64,000 nt of DNA from NCBI RefSeq assembly GCF_030814815.1, contig NZ_JAUSVR010000001.1, forward strand, positions 186,001 through 250,000, in the 5' to 3' direction. Shown here one piece after another: positions 8,252-17,464 of this stretch. The notes beneath the pieces are model-generated. The model was not told the origin of the DNA. It did not search any database and saw nothing but the letters and a program-made list of their open reading frames with translations. Made by a program: the position numbers and the translations under genes. Position 1 is the stretch's first letter. The number at the start of each line of letters is the position of its first letter. The DNA comes from Ancylobacter amanitiformis. Its GTDB lineage: Bacteria; Pseudomonadota; Alphaproteobacteria; Rhizobiales; Xanthobacteraceae.

Positions 8252-9391
8252 ATGACCGACATGTCGGGCAGGAACGCTGACGTGCGCCCGGACGCACGCA
8301 CCAGTCGTCGCCGCTTCATCGCCACCGCCGCCGCCGCGGCCGGTGCCACCGCTCTCGCCGCTCCGGCTGTGCACGCACAGGCGCCGATCCGGCTGAAATT
8401 CCAGTCGACCTGGCCCAACAAGGACATTTTCCACGAATTCGCCGGCGACTATGTGAAGCGCGTCAACGCCATGACCGGCGGGCGCGTCGAACTGGAACTG
8501 CTGCCGGCGGGCTCCGTCGTGCCGGCCTTCCAGATGCTCGACGCGGTATCCTCCGGCATTCTCGATGGCGGCCATGGTGTCGCCGCCTATTGGTACGGCA
8601 AGAACAAGGCGTTCTCTCTGTTCGGCACGGCGCCCGCCTTCGGCTGGGATGCCGACGAACTTCTGGGCTGGGTCCGCTATGGCGGCGGGCAGGCGCTGTA
8701 TGACGACCTCGTGCAGAACACGCTCAAGCTGAACGTCGTCGGCATGCTGTCGGGCCCGATGCCGAGCCAGCCGCTGGGCTGGTTCAAGAAGGAAATCACC
8801 AGCGCCGCCGACATGAAGGGCATGAAATACCGCACCGTCGGCCTCGGCGCCGACCTGTTCAAGGAATTCGGCGCGGCGGTGACGATCGTTCCCGGCGGCG
8901 AAATCGTGCCGGCCATCGATCGCGGCCTGCTGGACGGGGCGGAGTTCAACAACCCCTCCTCCGACCTCGTGCTGGGCTTCCCGGACGTGGCCAAGGTCTA
9001 CATGCTCGGCAGCTATCATCAGGCGCTCGAATGTTTCGAGATCCTGTTCAACAAGACCAAGTTCGAGAGCCTGCCCAAGGACGTGCAGGAAATCCTGCGC
9101 GGCGCCTCCGATGCGACCTCCGCCACCATGATGTGGAAGGCGCAGGACCGCTATTCCAAGGACCTGGAAGCCATCAAGGCGCGCGGCGTGAAGGTGCTGC
9201 CGACGCCCAAGCCGGTCCTGGAGGCGCAGCTGAAGGCCTGGGACGTGGTGATCGCCAATCTCTCGGCCGATCCGGTGTTCAAGAAGGTGGTCGACAGCCA
9301 GAAGGAATGGGCCAAGCGGATCGTCGGCTTCCGGCTGGAATATGAGCCGGATTCCAAGTTCGCCTATGACCACTTCTTCAAGACGGCCTGA
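8252..9391 (+). CDS. dctP: TRAP transporter solute-binding protein DctP
   Basis: A 379-residue periplasmic binding protein of the TRAP DctP family. A Tat signal is visible at residues 18-42 (SRRRF, then an Ala-rich stretch, cut near VHA-QA), so it is exported folded. The body has the family elements LKFQSTWPNKDIFHEF, the region around GMKYRTVGLGADLFKEFGA containing the usual ligand-binding arginine, and DGAEFNNPSSD, which resembles monocarboxylate/keto-acid binders of the TakP type. The ligand cannot be named. The start at 8252 has AGGAGG in front; a longer frame begins at 8174. The permeases follow after an unusual 421-base gap. Confidence 0.92.
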   Translation: MTDMSGRNADVRPDARTSRRRFIATAAAAAGATALAAPAVHAQAPIRLKFQSTWPNKDIFHEFAGDYVKRVNAMTGGRVELELLPAGSVVPAFQMLDAVSSGILDGGHGVAAYWYGKNKAFSLFGTAPAFGWDADELLGWVRYGGGQALYDDLVQNTLKLNVVGMLSGPMPSQPLGWFKKEITSAADMKGMKYRTVGLGADLFKEFGAAVTIVPGGEIVPAIDRGLLDGAEFNNPSSDLVLGFPDVAKVYMLGSYHQALECFEILFNKTKFESLPKDVQEILRGASDATSATMMWKAQDRYSKDLEAIKARGVKVLPTPKPVLEAQLKAWDVVIANLSADPVFKKVVDSQKEWAKRIVGFRLEYEPDSKFAYDHFFKTA

Positions 9392-9812
9392 GGTGGAAGC
9401 GGCGGGTGCGCCGGGCTGGGAGCCTTTCCGAGAACTGCCATTCTCCGGAAAGGCTCCAGCGAACTGTCTCGACGCGTTTTCGGCCCGCGGACCCATATCC
9501 GCGTCGACGGAGAACGCGCCGGTGCACCCGCCCCGCCGCTCGCATCGCGCCTGACAGGCGGGTCATCGCCTGCCGCACCCGCGGCCGGAATGGCCATGCG
9601 CGGGAGGTCGTCCCTCTGCCGGCCCTCCCGTGCCGCCCCCGGTCATCGGCCCTTCGGCCGGTTTGCGCTTGCGGGCCATGCCTACACATCCGCCCGGCGG
9701 GCCTGGAAGGCCGATCCGCCACGCCCACGCGGCGCCGCGCGGCACGATCGGCGTTCCGATGGCCTGATCCGCGACCACCCCTGCAAAACCGCCCTCCCCC
9801 CGAGGCCCTGCC
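9392..9812. other. Long gap between dctP and dctQ
   Basis: No gene is supported on either strand. The main content is the third copy of the dispersed repeat at 9416-9522, whose hairpin begins 28 bases after the dctP stop. The rest is GC-rich filler up to the ribosome binding site of dctQ (GAGG, 7 bases before the ATG). Confidence 0.6.
9416..9522. repeat. Dispersed 107-bp repeat, copy C (diverged)
   Basis: It can be aligned with copies A and B at the same length. The left half is a strong hairpin at 9419-9457 (ggagcctttccg...cggaaaggctcc with a one-base bulge), followed by a section with a central gacgcgttttc and a degenerate right end. The hairpin could lower transcription into dctQM. Confidence 0.6.
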
Positions 9813-10451
9813 ATGCAATCCATCCTCCTCGGCGTCGACCGGCTGAACGCCTTCATCGGCAAGCTCTTCGCCTGGTGCATCGTCATCCTGATGCTGGCGA
9901 TCTGCTATGAGGTGTTCCGCCGCTACGTGCTGCGCGATCCCACGACCTGGGCCTATGACGTCAGCCTGATGCTCTACGGCACGCTGTTCATGATGGCGGG
10001 CGCCTACACGCTCTCGCGCAACGGCCATGTGCGCGGCGATTTCCTCTACCGAAAATGGCGGCCGACGACGCAGGCCCGCACCGATCTGGTGCTCTATTTC
10101 CTGTTCTACTTCCCCGGCATCCTGGCGCTGATCTATGCCGGCTGGGGCTATTTCCAGCTGTCCTACATGCTCAACGAGCATTCCTCCTTCAGCCCGGACG
10201 GGCCGGTGATCTGGCCATTCAAGGCCATCATCCCGTTTGTCGGGGTGATGATGCTGCTGCAGGGTGTGGTGGAGGTGGTGCGCTGCCTCATCTGCATCCG
10301 CGATGGCGACTGGCCCCAGCGGCTGCACGATGTGGAGGAGATGGAGAAAATCATCCTCGACGAGGCCGCCGCCAAGGCCGAGCAGCAGTCCCGGCAGGAG
10401 GCAACCCTCACCGCCATCGAGCGGGATGCCACCACAAGGGGGTCGCTGTGA
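9813..10451 (+). CDS. dctQ: TRAP transporter small permease DctQ
   Basis: A 212-residue four-helix inner-membrane subunit. The membrane segments are visible at about residues 20-40, 60-80, 95-120 and 130-155, with conserved DPTTWAYDVSLMLYGTLFM after the first. The C-terminal 40 residues are charged and cytoplasmic. Together with DctM it couples uptake of the DctP ligand to sodium flow. It is longer than usual (about 160-180), because of the tail. Its stop overlaps the dctM start by one base (TGATG). Confidence 0.9.
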   Translation: MQSILLGVDRLNAFIGKLFAWCIVILMLAICYEVFRRYVLRDPTTWAYDVSLMLYGTLFMMAGAYTLSRNGHVRGDFLYRKWRPTTQARTDLVLYFLFYFPGILALIYAGWGYFQLSYMLNEHSSFSPDGPVIWPFKAIIPFVGVMMLLQGVVEVVRCLICIRDGDWPQRLHDVEEMEKIILDEAAAKAEQQSRQEATLTAIERDATTRGSL

Positions 10452-11779
10452 TGTTCATCTCCGATCCCGCCCTCGGCATCGTGATGCTGGTGCTGTTCCT
10501 CATCTTCCTGATGCTCGGCTTCCCCATCGCCTTCACGCTCATGGCGCTGGGCGTCGGCTTTGGCTATTTCACGCAAGGCGACAGCATCTTCAACCTGTTC
10601 GTCCAGCGCACCTATTCGGTGATGGCGAATGACGTGCTGATCTCGATCCCGCTCTTCCTGTTCATGGGCTACGTGATCGAGCGCGCCAATATTCTCGACC
10701 GGCTGTTCCGCGCCATCCAGCTCGCCGCCGGCTGGATCCCCGGCTCGCTCGCGGTGGCGACGCTGATCACCTGCGCGCTGTTCGCCACCGCCACCGGCAT
10801 TGTCGGCGCCGTGGTGACGCTGATGGGGCTGCTCGCCTTCCCCGCCATGCTGCGCGCCGGCTACGACACCAAGATCGCCTCGGGCGTGGTCTGCGCCGGC
10901 GGCTGCCTCGGCATCCTCATCCCCCCGAGCGTGATGCTCATCCTCTACGGCGCCACGGCGGGCGTCTCGGTGGTGAAACTCTATGCCGCCGCCTTCATTC
11001 CCGGCATCACGCTGGCGGCCATGTACATGGCCTACGTCGTCATCCGCGTGATCATCAATCCGGCGCTGGCACCCAAGCTCCCGGCGGAGGAGCGCAACGT
11101 GCCGGCCGGCGAGATCGCGCTGGCGCTGCTCACCTCATTCCTGCCGCTGGTGGCGCTCATCGTCTCGGTGCTGGGCTGCATCATCTTCGGCCTCGCCACG
11201 CCCTCGGAAGCGGCCGCCATCGGCGCGATGGGCGCCATTCTGCTGGCGCTCGCCTACCGCACCTTCAGCGTCGAGAAGCTGAAGGATTCCGTGTTCCTCA
11301 CCGCCCGCGCCTCGGCCATGGTGTGCTGGCTGTTCGTCGGTTCGGCGGTGTTTTCCGCCGTGTTCGCCCTGCTCGGCGGCCAGCGCGTGGTGGAAGAGTT
11401 CATCATGTCGCTGGATCTCGGGCCGGTCGGCTTCCTGATCCTCACGCAGATCATCATCTTCGTGCTCGGCTGGCCGCTGGAATGGACGGAAATCATCGTC
11501 ATCTTCCTGCCGATCTTCCTGCCGCTGCTCGACCATTTCGGCATCGACCCGATCTTCTTCGGCGTTCTCGTGGCGCTGAACCTGCAGACCTCGTTCCTCT
11601 CGCCGCCCGTCGCCATGGCGCCGTTCTACCTCAAAGGCGTGGCGCCCAAGCATGTCTCGATCGACGAGATCTTCTCCGGCGTCATGCCCTTCATCTTCAT
11701 CGTCGTCTTCGCGATGGCGCTGCTCTACATCTTCCCCGGCTTTGCGCTGTGGCTGCCGAACTACCTCTATGGCGGCTGA
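10451..11779 (+). CDS. dctM: TRAP transporter large permease DctM
   Basis: A 442-residue polytopic transporter subunit, with a dozen or so hydrophobic segments. Family marks are FPIAFTLMALGVGFGYF at the N-terminus, IPLFLFMGYVIERANI, ATATGIVGAVVTLMGLLAFPAML and the late segment LNLQTSFLSPPVAMAPFYL. It forms the ion-driven translocation path with DctQ. ATG at 10451 is adopted; a GTG one codon earlier would also work. An intrinsic terminator follows at 11807. Confidence 0.94.
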   Translation: MFISDPALGIVMLVLFLIFLMLGFPIAFTLMALGVGFGYFTQGDSIFNLFVQRTYSVMANDVLISIPLFLFMGYVIERANILDRLFRAIQLAAGWIPGSLAVATLITCALFATATGIVGAVVTLMGLLAFPAMLRAGYDTKIASGVVCAGGCLGILIPPSVMLILYGATAGVSVVKLYAAAFIPGITLAAMYMAYVVIRVIINPALAPKLPAEERNVPAGEIALALLTSFLPLVALIVSVLGCIIFGLATPSEAAAIGAMGAILLALAYRTFSVEKLKDSVFLTARASAMVCWLFVGSAVFSAVFALLGGQRVVEEFIMSLDLGPVGFLILTQIIIFVLGWPLEWTEIIVIFLPIFLPLLDHFGIDPIFFGVLVALNLQTSFLSPPVAMAPFYLKGVAPKHVSIDEIFSGVMPFIFIVVFAMALLYIFPGFALWLPNYLYGG

Positions 11780-11806
11780 GGCGGGCCGGCTCATGGCTTG
11801 CATGAC

Positions 11807-11832
11807 GAAACGGGTCCTTGCGGACCCGTTTC
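11807..11832. terminator. Terminator after the TRAP operon
   Basis: A perfect 11-bp stem (gaaacgggtcc / ggacccgtttc) with the loop ttgc. It lies between two convergent genes and is better placed for the plus strand. Confidence 0.75.
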
Positions 11833-11861
11833 AGTTTGCCGACTCTTGATCACAGGTCGCC

Positions 11862-13343
11862 TCACGCCGAGGCGGGCAGGCCCTTGGGGTCGCCGGGGGC
11901 GGTCTTCCAGCCGAGCGTGGGGAAGCGCACGACGCGGCGGCCGCGAAAATCGGCCTCGCACACCAGATGGCCGCGCTCCTCCATGTAGGTCAGCAGCCAG
12001 CGCCCGCGCGAGGGCGAGCGGCTGCCATAGGCGCGCGCCAGCGCCTCGTCGGCCGGCGAGGGCGCGCCTTCCATGCCCGCGCGCGCCAGCAGCAGGAAAA
12101 CGCCCTGCATCTCCTCGGGCAGGCCGGCCGCCTGCGCCACCGCGCGCTGCCAGTCCTCATCCCCCACCCGCGCATCCAGCCCGGCACGGGCGATGGCCAG
12201 CCGGCGGGTGAACTCGGCAAGGTCCGGCACGCGCGAGCCGACCCGCCGCACGCGGCAATGCACGAGGAAATCGGGGTACAGCGCCGCCGCCGAACGGAAC
12301 GGCGCCTCCGGATCGGCCACGAACTGGCGCACGATCTCGGCGACCAGCGCCTCGCGCTCGGCGTCGAACGCGGCCGCCACGGCAGGATCCACCGGCGCAG
12401 GCACGGGCGCGGGCGCCACTTCCAGCGTCTCCAGAATCTCCTCGGTGGCGCGCCGCTCCACCGGGCGCGCCGGTTGGGGCGGTGGCTCGGTGGCGAGATC
12501 GTCGAAGATCAGGTCCTGGATCTGCGCCGTGCCCAGTTCCGGCGGCGGCATCAGCTCGGGCCGGCCATTGCGGCTGGCGGTCTCCACATGGCCGATCTTC
12601 ACCGGCAGCGGGCGACGCGACAAAGCCGGACCCAGCGCCACGAAGGACCCGGTATTGAGATCGCGGAAGCTCTCCGCCTGCCGCTTGTCCATGCCGAGCA
12701 GATCGGCGGCGCGCGCCATGTCGATATCGAGGAAGGTGCGGCCCATCAGGAAGTTGGACGCTTCCGCCGCCACGTTCTTGGCCAGCTTGGCGAGGCGCTG
12801 CGTGGCGATGACGCCGGCCAGCCCGCGCTTGCGGCCGCGGCACATGAGGTTGGTCATGGCCGAAAGCGAGACGCGGCGCGCCTCGTCGGAAATCTCGCTG
12901 GCGCCGGACGGCGCGAAGAGCTGCGCCTCGTCGACAATCACCAGCATGGGAAACCAGTGCTCGCGGTCGGCATCGAACAGGCCGCTCAGGAATGCCGCCG
13001 CCGAGCGCATCTGCGCATCGGCATCGAGGCCTTCGAGATTGAACACCACGGAGGCGCGATGGCGGCGGATGCGCGCGGCGATGCGCTGGATCTCGCCGAC
13101 CGTGCGCTCGGCGTCGATCACCACATGGCCGAAGCGCTCGCCGAAGCCGACAAAGTCGCCTTCCGGGTCGATGATCGCCTGCTGCACATGGCCGGCGCTC
13201 TGTTCCAGCAGCCGCCGCAGCAGATGCGACTTTCCGGAGCCGGAATTGCCCTGCACGAGGAGGCGCGTGGAAAGAAGCTCCTCCAGATCGAGCCGCACCG
13301 GCTGGCCGGCCGTGCTGGTCCCGAGCTCGATACCGATCTTCAT
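11862..13343 (-). CDS. HerA/DUF87-type ATPase
   Basis: A 493-residue cytosolic P-loop ATPase of the HerA/VirD4-like superfamily. Walker A is GNSGSGKSH, Walker B is LVIVDEAQ, and FNLEGLDADAQMRSAAAFLSGLF and GVIATQRLAKLAKNVAAEA match the sensor region that discriminates HerA helicases. The C-terminal 180 residues hold a proline-rich linker and a helical domain ending in a winged-helix-like segment (LLTYMEERGHLV). Homologues are usually called ATP-binding protein with no known role; HerA proteins act in DNA end processing or phage defence, but no nuclease partner (NurA, SIR2, DUF4297) is nearby. The start at 13343 has GGAAG before it. Confidence 0.8.
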   Translation of the reverse strand: MKIGIELGTSTAGQPVRLDLEELLSTRLLVQGNSGSGKSHLLRRLLEQSAGHVQQAIIDPEGDFVGFGERFGHVVIDAERTVGEIQRIAARIRRHRASVVFNLEGLDADAQMRSAAAFLSGLFDADREHWFPMLVIVDEAQLFAPSGASEISDEARRVSLSAMTNLMCRGRKRGLAGVIATQRLAKLAKNVAAEASNFLMGRTFLDIDMARAADLLGMDKRQAESFRDLNTGSFVALGPALSRRPLPVKIGHVETASRNGRPELMPPPELGTAQIQDLIFDDLATEPPPQPARPVERRATEEILETLEVAPAPVPAPVDPAVAAAFDAEREALVAEIVRQFVADPEAPFRSAAALYPDFLVHCRVRRVGSRVPDLAEFTRRLAIARAGLDARVGDEDWQRAVAQAAGLPEEMQGVFLLLARAGMEGAPSPADEALARAYGSRSPSRGRWLLTYMEERGHLVCEADFRGRRVVRFPTLGWKTAPGDPKGLPASA

Positions 13344-13602
13344 TCCGCTTCCGCGATCCTTCATTCGTGCCGCACGCGCCGCCGGCCGCGCCTGCCTATC
13401 ATGTCCGCCCCGGTGGGCGCGCGGGGCCAAGGACACAACTCCACAGATTCGGCGGCCTGCGACAAGGCCCGCGCCTGGATCGCGGCGAAGGCAAGGCGGA
13501 GCGCGCGGCGTCTGCCCGCGCCGACCGGGCTGTCACGGCGTGGCGGACGGCGCGTGACAGCCAGGGCTCGACGCTGCCGCCGCGCTGTGCGAGAGGAAAT
13601 GC

Positions 13603-14058
13603 ATGTCCGCGCCCCTCTTCACCATCGGCTATGAACAGGTCGCCTCCGCCGCCGTGCTCGACACGCTGCGCACGGCCGGCGTCGAATTGCTGGTGGATGT
13701 GCGCGCGGTCGCCGCCTCGCGTCGCGCGGGTTTCTCCAAGAGCCAGCTGGCCGCCGGCGTCGCGGGGCTCGATATCGGCTACCTGCATCTGCGTGGGCTC
13801 GGCACGCCGGCGGAGGGGCGCCAGGCCGCCCGCACCGGCCATTATGGCGAGCTGCGCCGCATCTACGACGCCCACCTCGCCACGCCGACCGCACGGGAGC
13901 AGCTGGACGAACTCACCGCCCTGGTGAAGGCCGGCCGGCGGGTATGCCTCCTGTGCTATGAGCGCCACCCCGAGCATTGCCACCGCCAGATGATCGCCGA
14001 TCTCGTGTGCGAGCGCGTGGGCATGCCGGTCGAGCACCTGTTCGCACCGCCGGCCTGA
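13603..14058 (+). CDS. DUF488 family protein
   Basis: A 151-residue cytosolic protein of DUF488. Typical elements are the N-terminal FTIGYE, LLVDVRAVAASRRAGFSKSQ in the middle, and the C-terminal LLCYERHPEHCHRQMIADLV, which contains the conserved Cys/Glu/His set. The function of the family is not known; a nucleic-acid or modified-base role has been guessed from context elsewhere. It is divergent from the HerA-like ATPase with 260 bases between starts, and stands alone on its strand. Confidence 0.85.
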   Translation: MSAPLFTIGYEQVASAAVLDTLRTAGVELLVDVRAVAASRRAGFSKSQLAAGVAGLDIGYLHLRGLGTPAEGRQAARTGHYGELRRIYDAHLATPTAREQLDELTALVKAGRRVCLLCYERHPEHCHRQMIADLVCERVGMPVEHLFAPPA

Positions 14059-14213
14059 TCCCGCGCCAACGACACCTGCGACAATTCGCCCCAGATCGAC
14101 GCCTCTCTCAAGGGCAGGCCTCAATCCTTGGTTGATTGAGCACAACCGCCGTCAAATGCTCGGATCGGTTGCACGCGGATACCTTTCCACCTGTCAGATT
14201 GCTGAGCGCGCCG

Positions 14214-15074
14214 ATGCCCGGTTGGCCGACGCCGTGCCGTGCGTGCCCCTTTGCGCGCGCCCTCGGGCGGCGCTCCTGCACGCCTCATCCGCTACCCCGG
14301 CCACGGGTCCTTCGGCGCGCCCGTATTGTCGCGAGCGGGTGGCCGACCCGCCTGCTGGCCGCCCTGCTTGCCGCCGGCCTCGGGATTCCCGCCGCGGCGC
14401 AGGAGGGGGATGCGGAGACGGCGCCATTCTCGCTACGCAACCGGCTGTATTTCTTCACGGGCGTCGATATCGCCCGCGACAATGCCTATGGCTGGGGCGG
14501 CGCGGCATGGGCGCCGTTTGCCGCCATGGATCAGGAGGGGCTGCGCCTGCGCGGGCAGATCGGCGGCGGGCACTATAGCTACCGCACCGATGCGGTGCCC
14601 GGCGGCTGGAACGGTGTGAACAAGCAGGAGGGTGAGGTGCTGGCCGGCTGGCAGTGGCTGCGCGGCCCGCATGCGCTCGCCCTCTATGTCGGTGCCAACG
14701 TCATCGACAACCAGCTCGATCAGCCCGACCCGAGCAATCCCGACCAGGGCGTGGCGGTGGGGGCCAAGTTCACCGCCGAATGGTTCTATCGCCACGATGA
14801 GAACTGGACCTTCACCGCGGCGCTGTCCGGCTCCACCGCCGACGACACCGGCCATGCCCGCGCCACCGCCGCGCGCCGTGTGAACGAATGGTACGAACTG
14901 GGCGTGGAGGCCGGCGCCTCCACCGATTGGCTGTCGCAGGACGCGCGCGGCGGCCTGTTCATCACCACCACCTCCCTGCCCGGCTGGCAGGTGCGCGCAG
15001 CCGGCGGCTGGCGCTGGAGCAGCGACAGCGATGACAGTCCCTACGCCACGATGTCGCTCTTCCTGCCCTATTGA
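14214..15074 (+). CDS. BcsS-like cellulose biosynthesis outer-membrane protein
   Basis: A protein of up to 286 residues. After a hydrophobic segment ending AAGLGIPAAAQ there is a beta-rich region beginning FFTGVDIARDNAYGWGGAAWAPF and continuing GLRLRGQIGGGHYSYRTD, then alternating strands ending in MSLFLPY with an aromatic C-terminus. This matches the CBP_BcsS family, an outer-membrane beta-barrel-like protein of alphaproteobacterial cellulose clusters. No bcsA, B or C gene is in the window, so the role is only by family. The start is uncertain: 14214 is the first in-frame ATG, but it lacks a clear ribosome site and gives an unusually long N-terminal arm. Confidence 0.65.
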   Translation: MPGWPTPCRACPFARALGRRSCTPHPLPRPRVLRRARIVASGWPTRLLAALLAAGLGIPAAAQEGDAETAPFSLRNRLYFFTGVDIARDNAYGWGGAAWAPFAAMDQEGLRLRGQIGGGHYSYRTDAVPGGWNGVNKQEGEVLAGWQWLRGPHALALYVGANVIDNQLDQPDPSNPDQGVAVGAKFTAEWFYRHDENWTFTAALSGSTADDTGHARATAARRVNEWYELGVEAGASTDWLSQDARGGLFITTTSLPGWQVRAAGGWRWSSDSDDSPYATMSLFLPY

Positions 15075-15086
15075 AGGCGCCGCGCG

Positions 15087-16766
15087 TCAGGCATCCTCGG
15101 CCTTCATCGCCTCCAGCGCGGCGGTGGCGTCCACATCCGCGCGGGCGGCGATCGCGTGGATCTCCAGCGCCTCCAGTTCCTCGCGCGTGTCGATGTCGAG
15201 AAAGGCGCCTTCCCCCTCCACCGGCAGTTCCACCACCGCATCGGCATGGGTGGCGATGAGATGGCGCGCGCCGACATCGCCGGTCAGCGCCATCAGCTCG
15301 CCAAACAGAGGACGGGCCCAGGCCACCGGGTTGCCCCGCCGCCCCGCCGCCACCGGCACGGCGATCAGCTGGCCGGCTGACGGATCGATGGCCCGGATGA
15401 GCGCGTCGACCAGCGCGGACCCGACGCTCGGCATGTCGCCGAGCATTACCACCGCCGCCTCGGTCTCCTCCGGCAGAGCGGCGAGGCCGATGCGCAGCGA
15501 GGTCGAGAGCCCGTCGGCGAAGTCGGGATTATGGGCGAAAACGACGTCCAGCCCCTCCAGCGCCGCGCGTACCTTCTCCGCCTCATGGCCGGTGACGACG
15601 ATCACCGGCCGCGCTGCCGAGCCGAGCGCCGCCTGCACCGCGCGGCGCACCAGCGGCTCGCCGTCGAGCGGGGCGGAAAGCTTGTGCGCATGCGGCATCC
15701 GCGTTCCGCGTCCCGCCGCCAGCACGATGGCCGCGCGCGGGCCGGGTGCGGCGGCCGGCGTCGGCGCCGGGGCGATCTCGCGCGGCTGCGGCCGTGTCGG
15801 AATTTCCATCAGCAACCCTCCTACCCCCATCGCGGTGATGTCCGCGCGCGAGACGGCAAGCCCCGCGAGCAGCCGGTGCAGCACCCAGTCGAAACCGTTC
15901 TCGCGCGGGCTGCGCGCGCAGCCGGGCGCGCCCAGCACCGGCACGCCACCAACGCGCCCGACCAGCAGAAGGTTGCCCGGATCCACCGGCATGCCCAGAT
16001 GCGCGATTACCCCGCCCGTCGCCTCGATCGCGGCAGGGATCACATCACGGCGATCGGCGATGGCCGAGGCGCCGAACACCAGCACAAGCTCGGCGCCCCC
16101 CGCCACCGCCGCATCGAGCGCCGCGGCGAGCGCGCCTTGCGCATGCGGCACTCGCCATTCGCCGGTGAGGGTCGCGCCGGTGGGCGCCAGCCGGGCCTCT
16201 GTCACGCGCAGCGTCTTGGCGATCACCTTCTCGGCCAGGCCCGGCAGCAGGGTGGAGATGACCGCGACCCGCCGCAGCCGATAGGGCGCCACCTCCACCA
16301 TCGGGCGGCAGAGCCGGCCAACGGCCGCCATCGCCTCCCCCGGCACGGCGAAGGGAATGATCTTCACCGTCGCGACCATTTCGCCCAAAGCCACCGGGCG
16401 GAAGGCCGGCAGCGTCGCCAGCGTCACGGCCTCGCTGATCTGGTTGAGCGCGTCGACGCCGGCGCGGTCGACCAGCAGCACGCCGGCGGCTTGCGCCCGC
16501 AGGTTGACCCGCCCGGTAAAGGGCGCATCCGCCCGCGCCAGCGGCCCGGCAATGGCCGCCGCGACGGCGGCCGCGGCCGCGTCCTCGCCCACATCCCCCG
16601 GCTCCAGCCGCGCCGCGACGATCTCGGTGACGCCCGCCTGCGCGAGCCGGGCGATCCGCGCCGCATCCAGCACCATGCCCTTGCGCAGGTCGACACCCGG
16701 CAGGCGCAGCGAATGCACCGCCACCGCGCCCTGCGCCTCAAGGAGCGGAATGGTGCCGAACTTCAC
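15087..16766 (-). CDS. Molybdopterin-binding domain fused to MobA/MocA-like nucleotidyltransferase
   Basis: A 559-residue two-domain enzyme for molybdenum cofactor maturation. Residues 1-340 form a MoeA/MogA-like molybdopterin-binding module (HSLRLPGVDLRKGMVLD; VLVFGASAIADRRDVIPAAI; APGCARSPRENGFDWVL). Residues 365-545 are an NTP transferase of the MocA type with the nucleotide motif AAGRGTRMPHAHK and VVMLGDMPSVG. It should attach CMP to the cofactor or handle it for xanthine/CO dehydrogenase-type enzymes. GTG start overlapping the xdhC-like stop (GTGA). No molybdenum hydroxylase structural genes are nearby. Confidence 0.88.
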   Translation of the reverse strand: MKFGTIPLLEAQGAVAVHSLRLPGVDLRKGMVLDAARIARLAQAGVTEIVAARLEPGDVGEDAAAAAVAAAIAGPLARADAPFTGRVNLRAQAAGVLLVDRAGVDALNQISEAVTLATLPAFRPVALGEMVATVKIIPFAVPGEAMAAVGRLCRPMVEVAPYRLRRVAVISTLLPGLAEKVIAKTLRVTEARLAPTGATLTGEWRVPHAQGALAAALDAAVAGGAELVLVFGASAIADRRDVIPAAIEATGGVIAHLGMPVDPGNLLLVGRVGGVPVLGAPGCARSPRENGFDWVLHRLLAGLAVSRADITAMGVGGLLMEIPTRPQPREIAPAPTPAAAPGPRAAIVLAAGRGTRMPHAHKLSAPLDGEPLVRRAVQAALGSAARPVIVVTGHEAEKVRAALEGLDVVFAHNPDFADGLSTSLRIGLAALPEETEAAVVMLGDMPSVGSALVDALIRAIDPSAGQLIAVPVAAGRRGNPVAWARPLFGELMALTGDVGARHLIATHADAVVELPVEGEGAFLDIDTREELEALEIHAIAARADVDATAALEAMKAEDA

Positions 16767-17464
16767 GCCGCGCGCTCCCGGGCCGGTGCGCGACGCCGCA
16801 GGTCCGCGATCACCTCGCCCAGAATGGCAACGGCGATCTCCGCCGGGCTGACCGCGCCGATATCGAGCCCGATCGGCGCGTGGATGCGGGCCAGCGCCTC
16901 ACGCGGAATGCCGGTCGCGGCGAGGCGTTCCAGCCGGGCGGCATGGGTCTTCCGCGAGCCCAGCGCGCCGATATAGAAGCACTCGCGCGCCAGCGCCTCG
17001 ACCAGCGCCGGATCGTCGATCTTCGGGTCATGGGTCAGCGCGGCGAAGGCGGTGAAGCCATCGAGCCGCAGTTCCGGCAGCACCCTATCGGGCCACGCGG
17101 CGCGCAGGTCGATCGCGGGGAAGCGCTCGGGCGTCGCGAAGGCGGTGCGCGGATCGATGATGATCACGTCGAAGCCGGCGCTCGCCGCCATCGGTGCCAA
17201 TGCCTGCGAGATATGCACCGCGCCGGTGATGACCAGCCGGGGCGAGGGCACCTGCACGGTGAGGAAGACGCGCGCGTCGCCGTGCTCCACAAGCCGGCTG
17301 CGGCCGGTGCGCAGCGCTTCCGTGAGCTGTTCGGCCAAGGGATCGCCGGCGATCGCGTCCGGGCGGACGACGCGCTGGCGGCCGCTGCCAAGCTCGGTGA
17401 CGAGAAGCGTGGCGCGGCGGGCGGCGCGCTCGGCGTTGAGCGCTTCAAGAACCGCGAGTTCCAT
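16763..17464 (-). CDS. XdhC-like protein, Rossmann domain part
   Basis: A 233-residue protein carrying the XdhC C-terminal NAD-like binding domain. A short N-terminal CoxI-like leader is followed by LVITGAVHISQALAPMAASAG, FDVIIIDPRTAFATPERFP, FAALTHDPKIDDPAL and YIGALGSRKTHAARLERL, which are diagnostic. XdhC binds and sulfurates the molybdenum cofactor before insertion into xanthine dehydrogenase-type enzymes. The start ATG overlaps the upstream stop by one base. The usual XdhC is one polypeptide; here the N-terminal domain is a separate gene. Confidence 0.88.
   Translation of the reverse strand: MELAVLEALNAERAARRATLLVTELGSGRQRVVRPDAIAGDPLAEQLTEALRTGRSRLVEHGDARVFLTVQVPSPRLVITGAVHISQALAPMAASAGFDVIIIDPRTAFATPERFPAIDLRAAWPDRVLPELRLDGFTAFAALTHDPKIDDPALVEALARECFYIGALGSRKTHAARLERLAATGIPREALARIHAPIGLDIGAVSPAEIAVAILGEVIADLRRRAPARERAA

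Noticed and set aside
11862-14058. Calling the HerA-like ATPase a phage defence gene
   Set aside because: No partner nuclease, toxin or mobile-element context is present, so only the fold is claimed.
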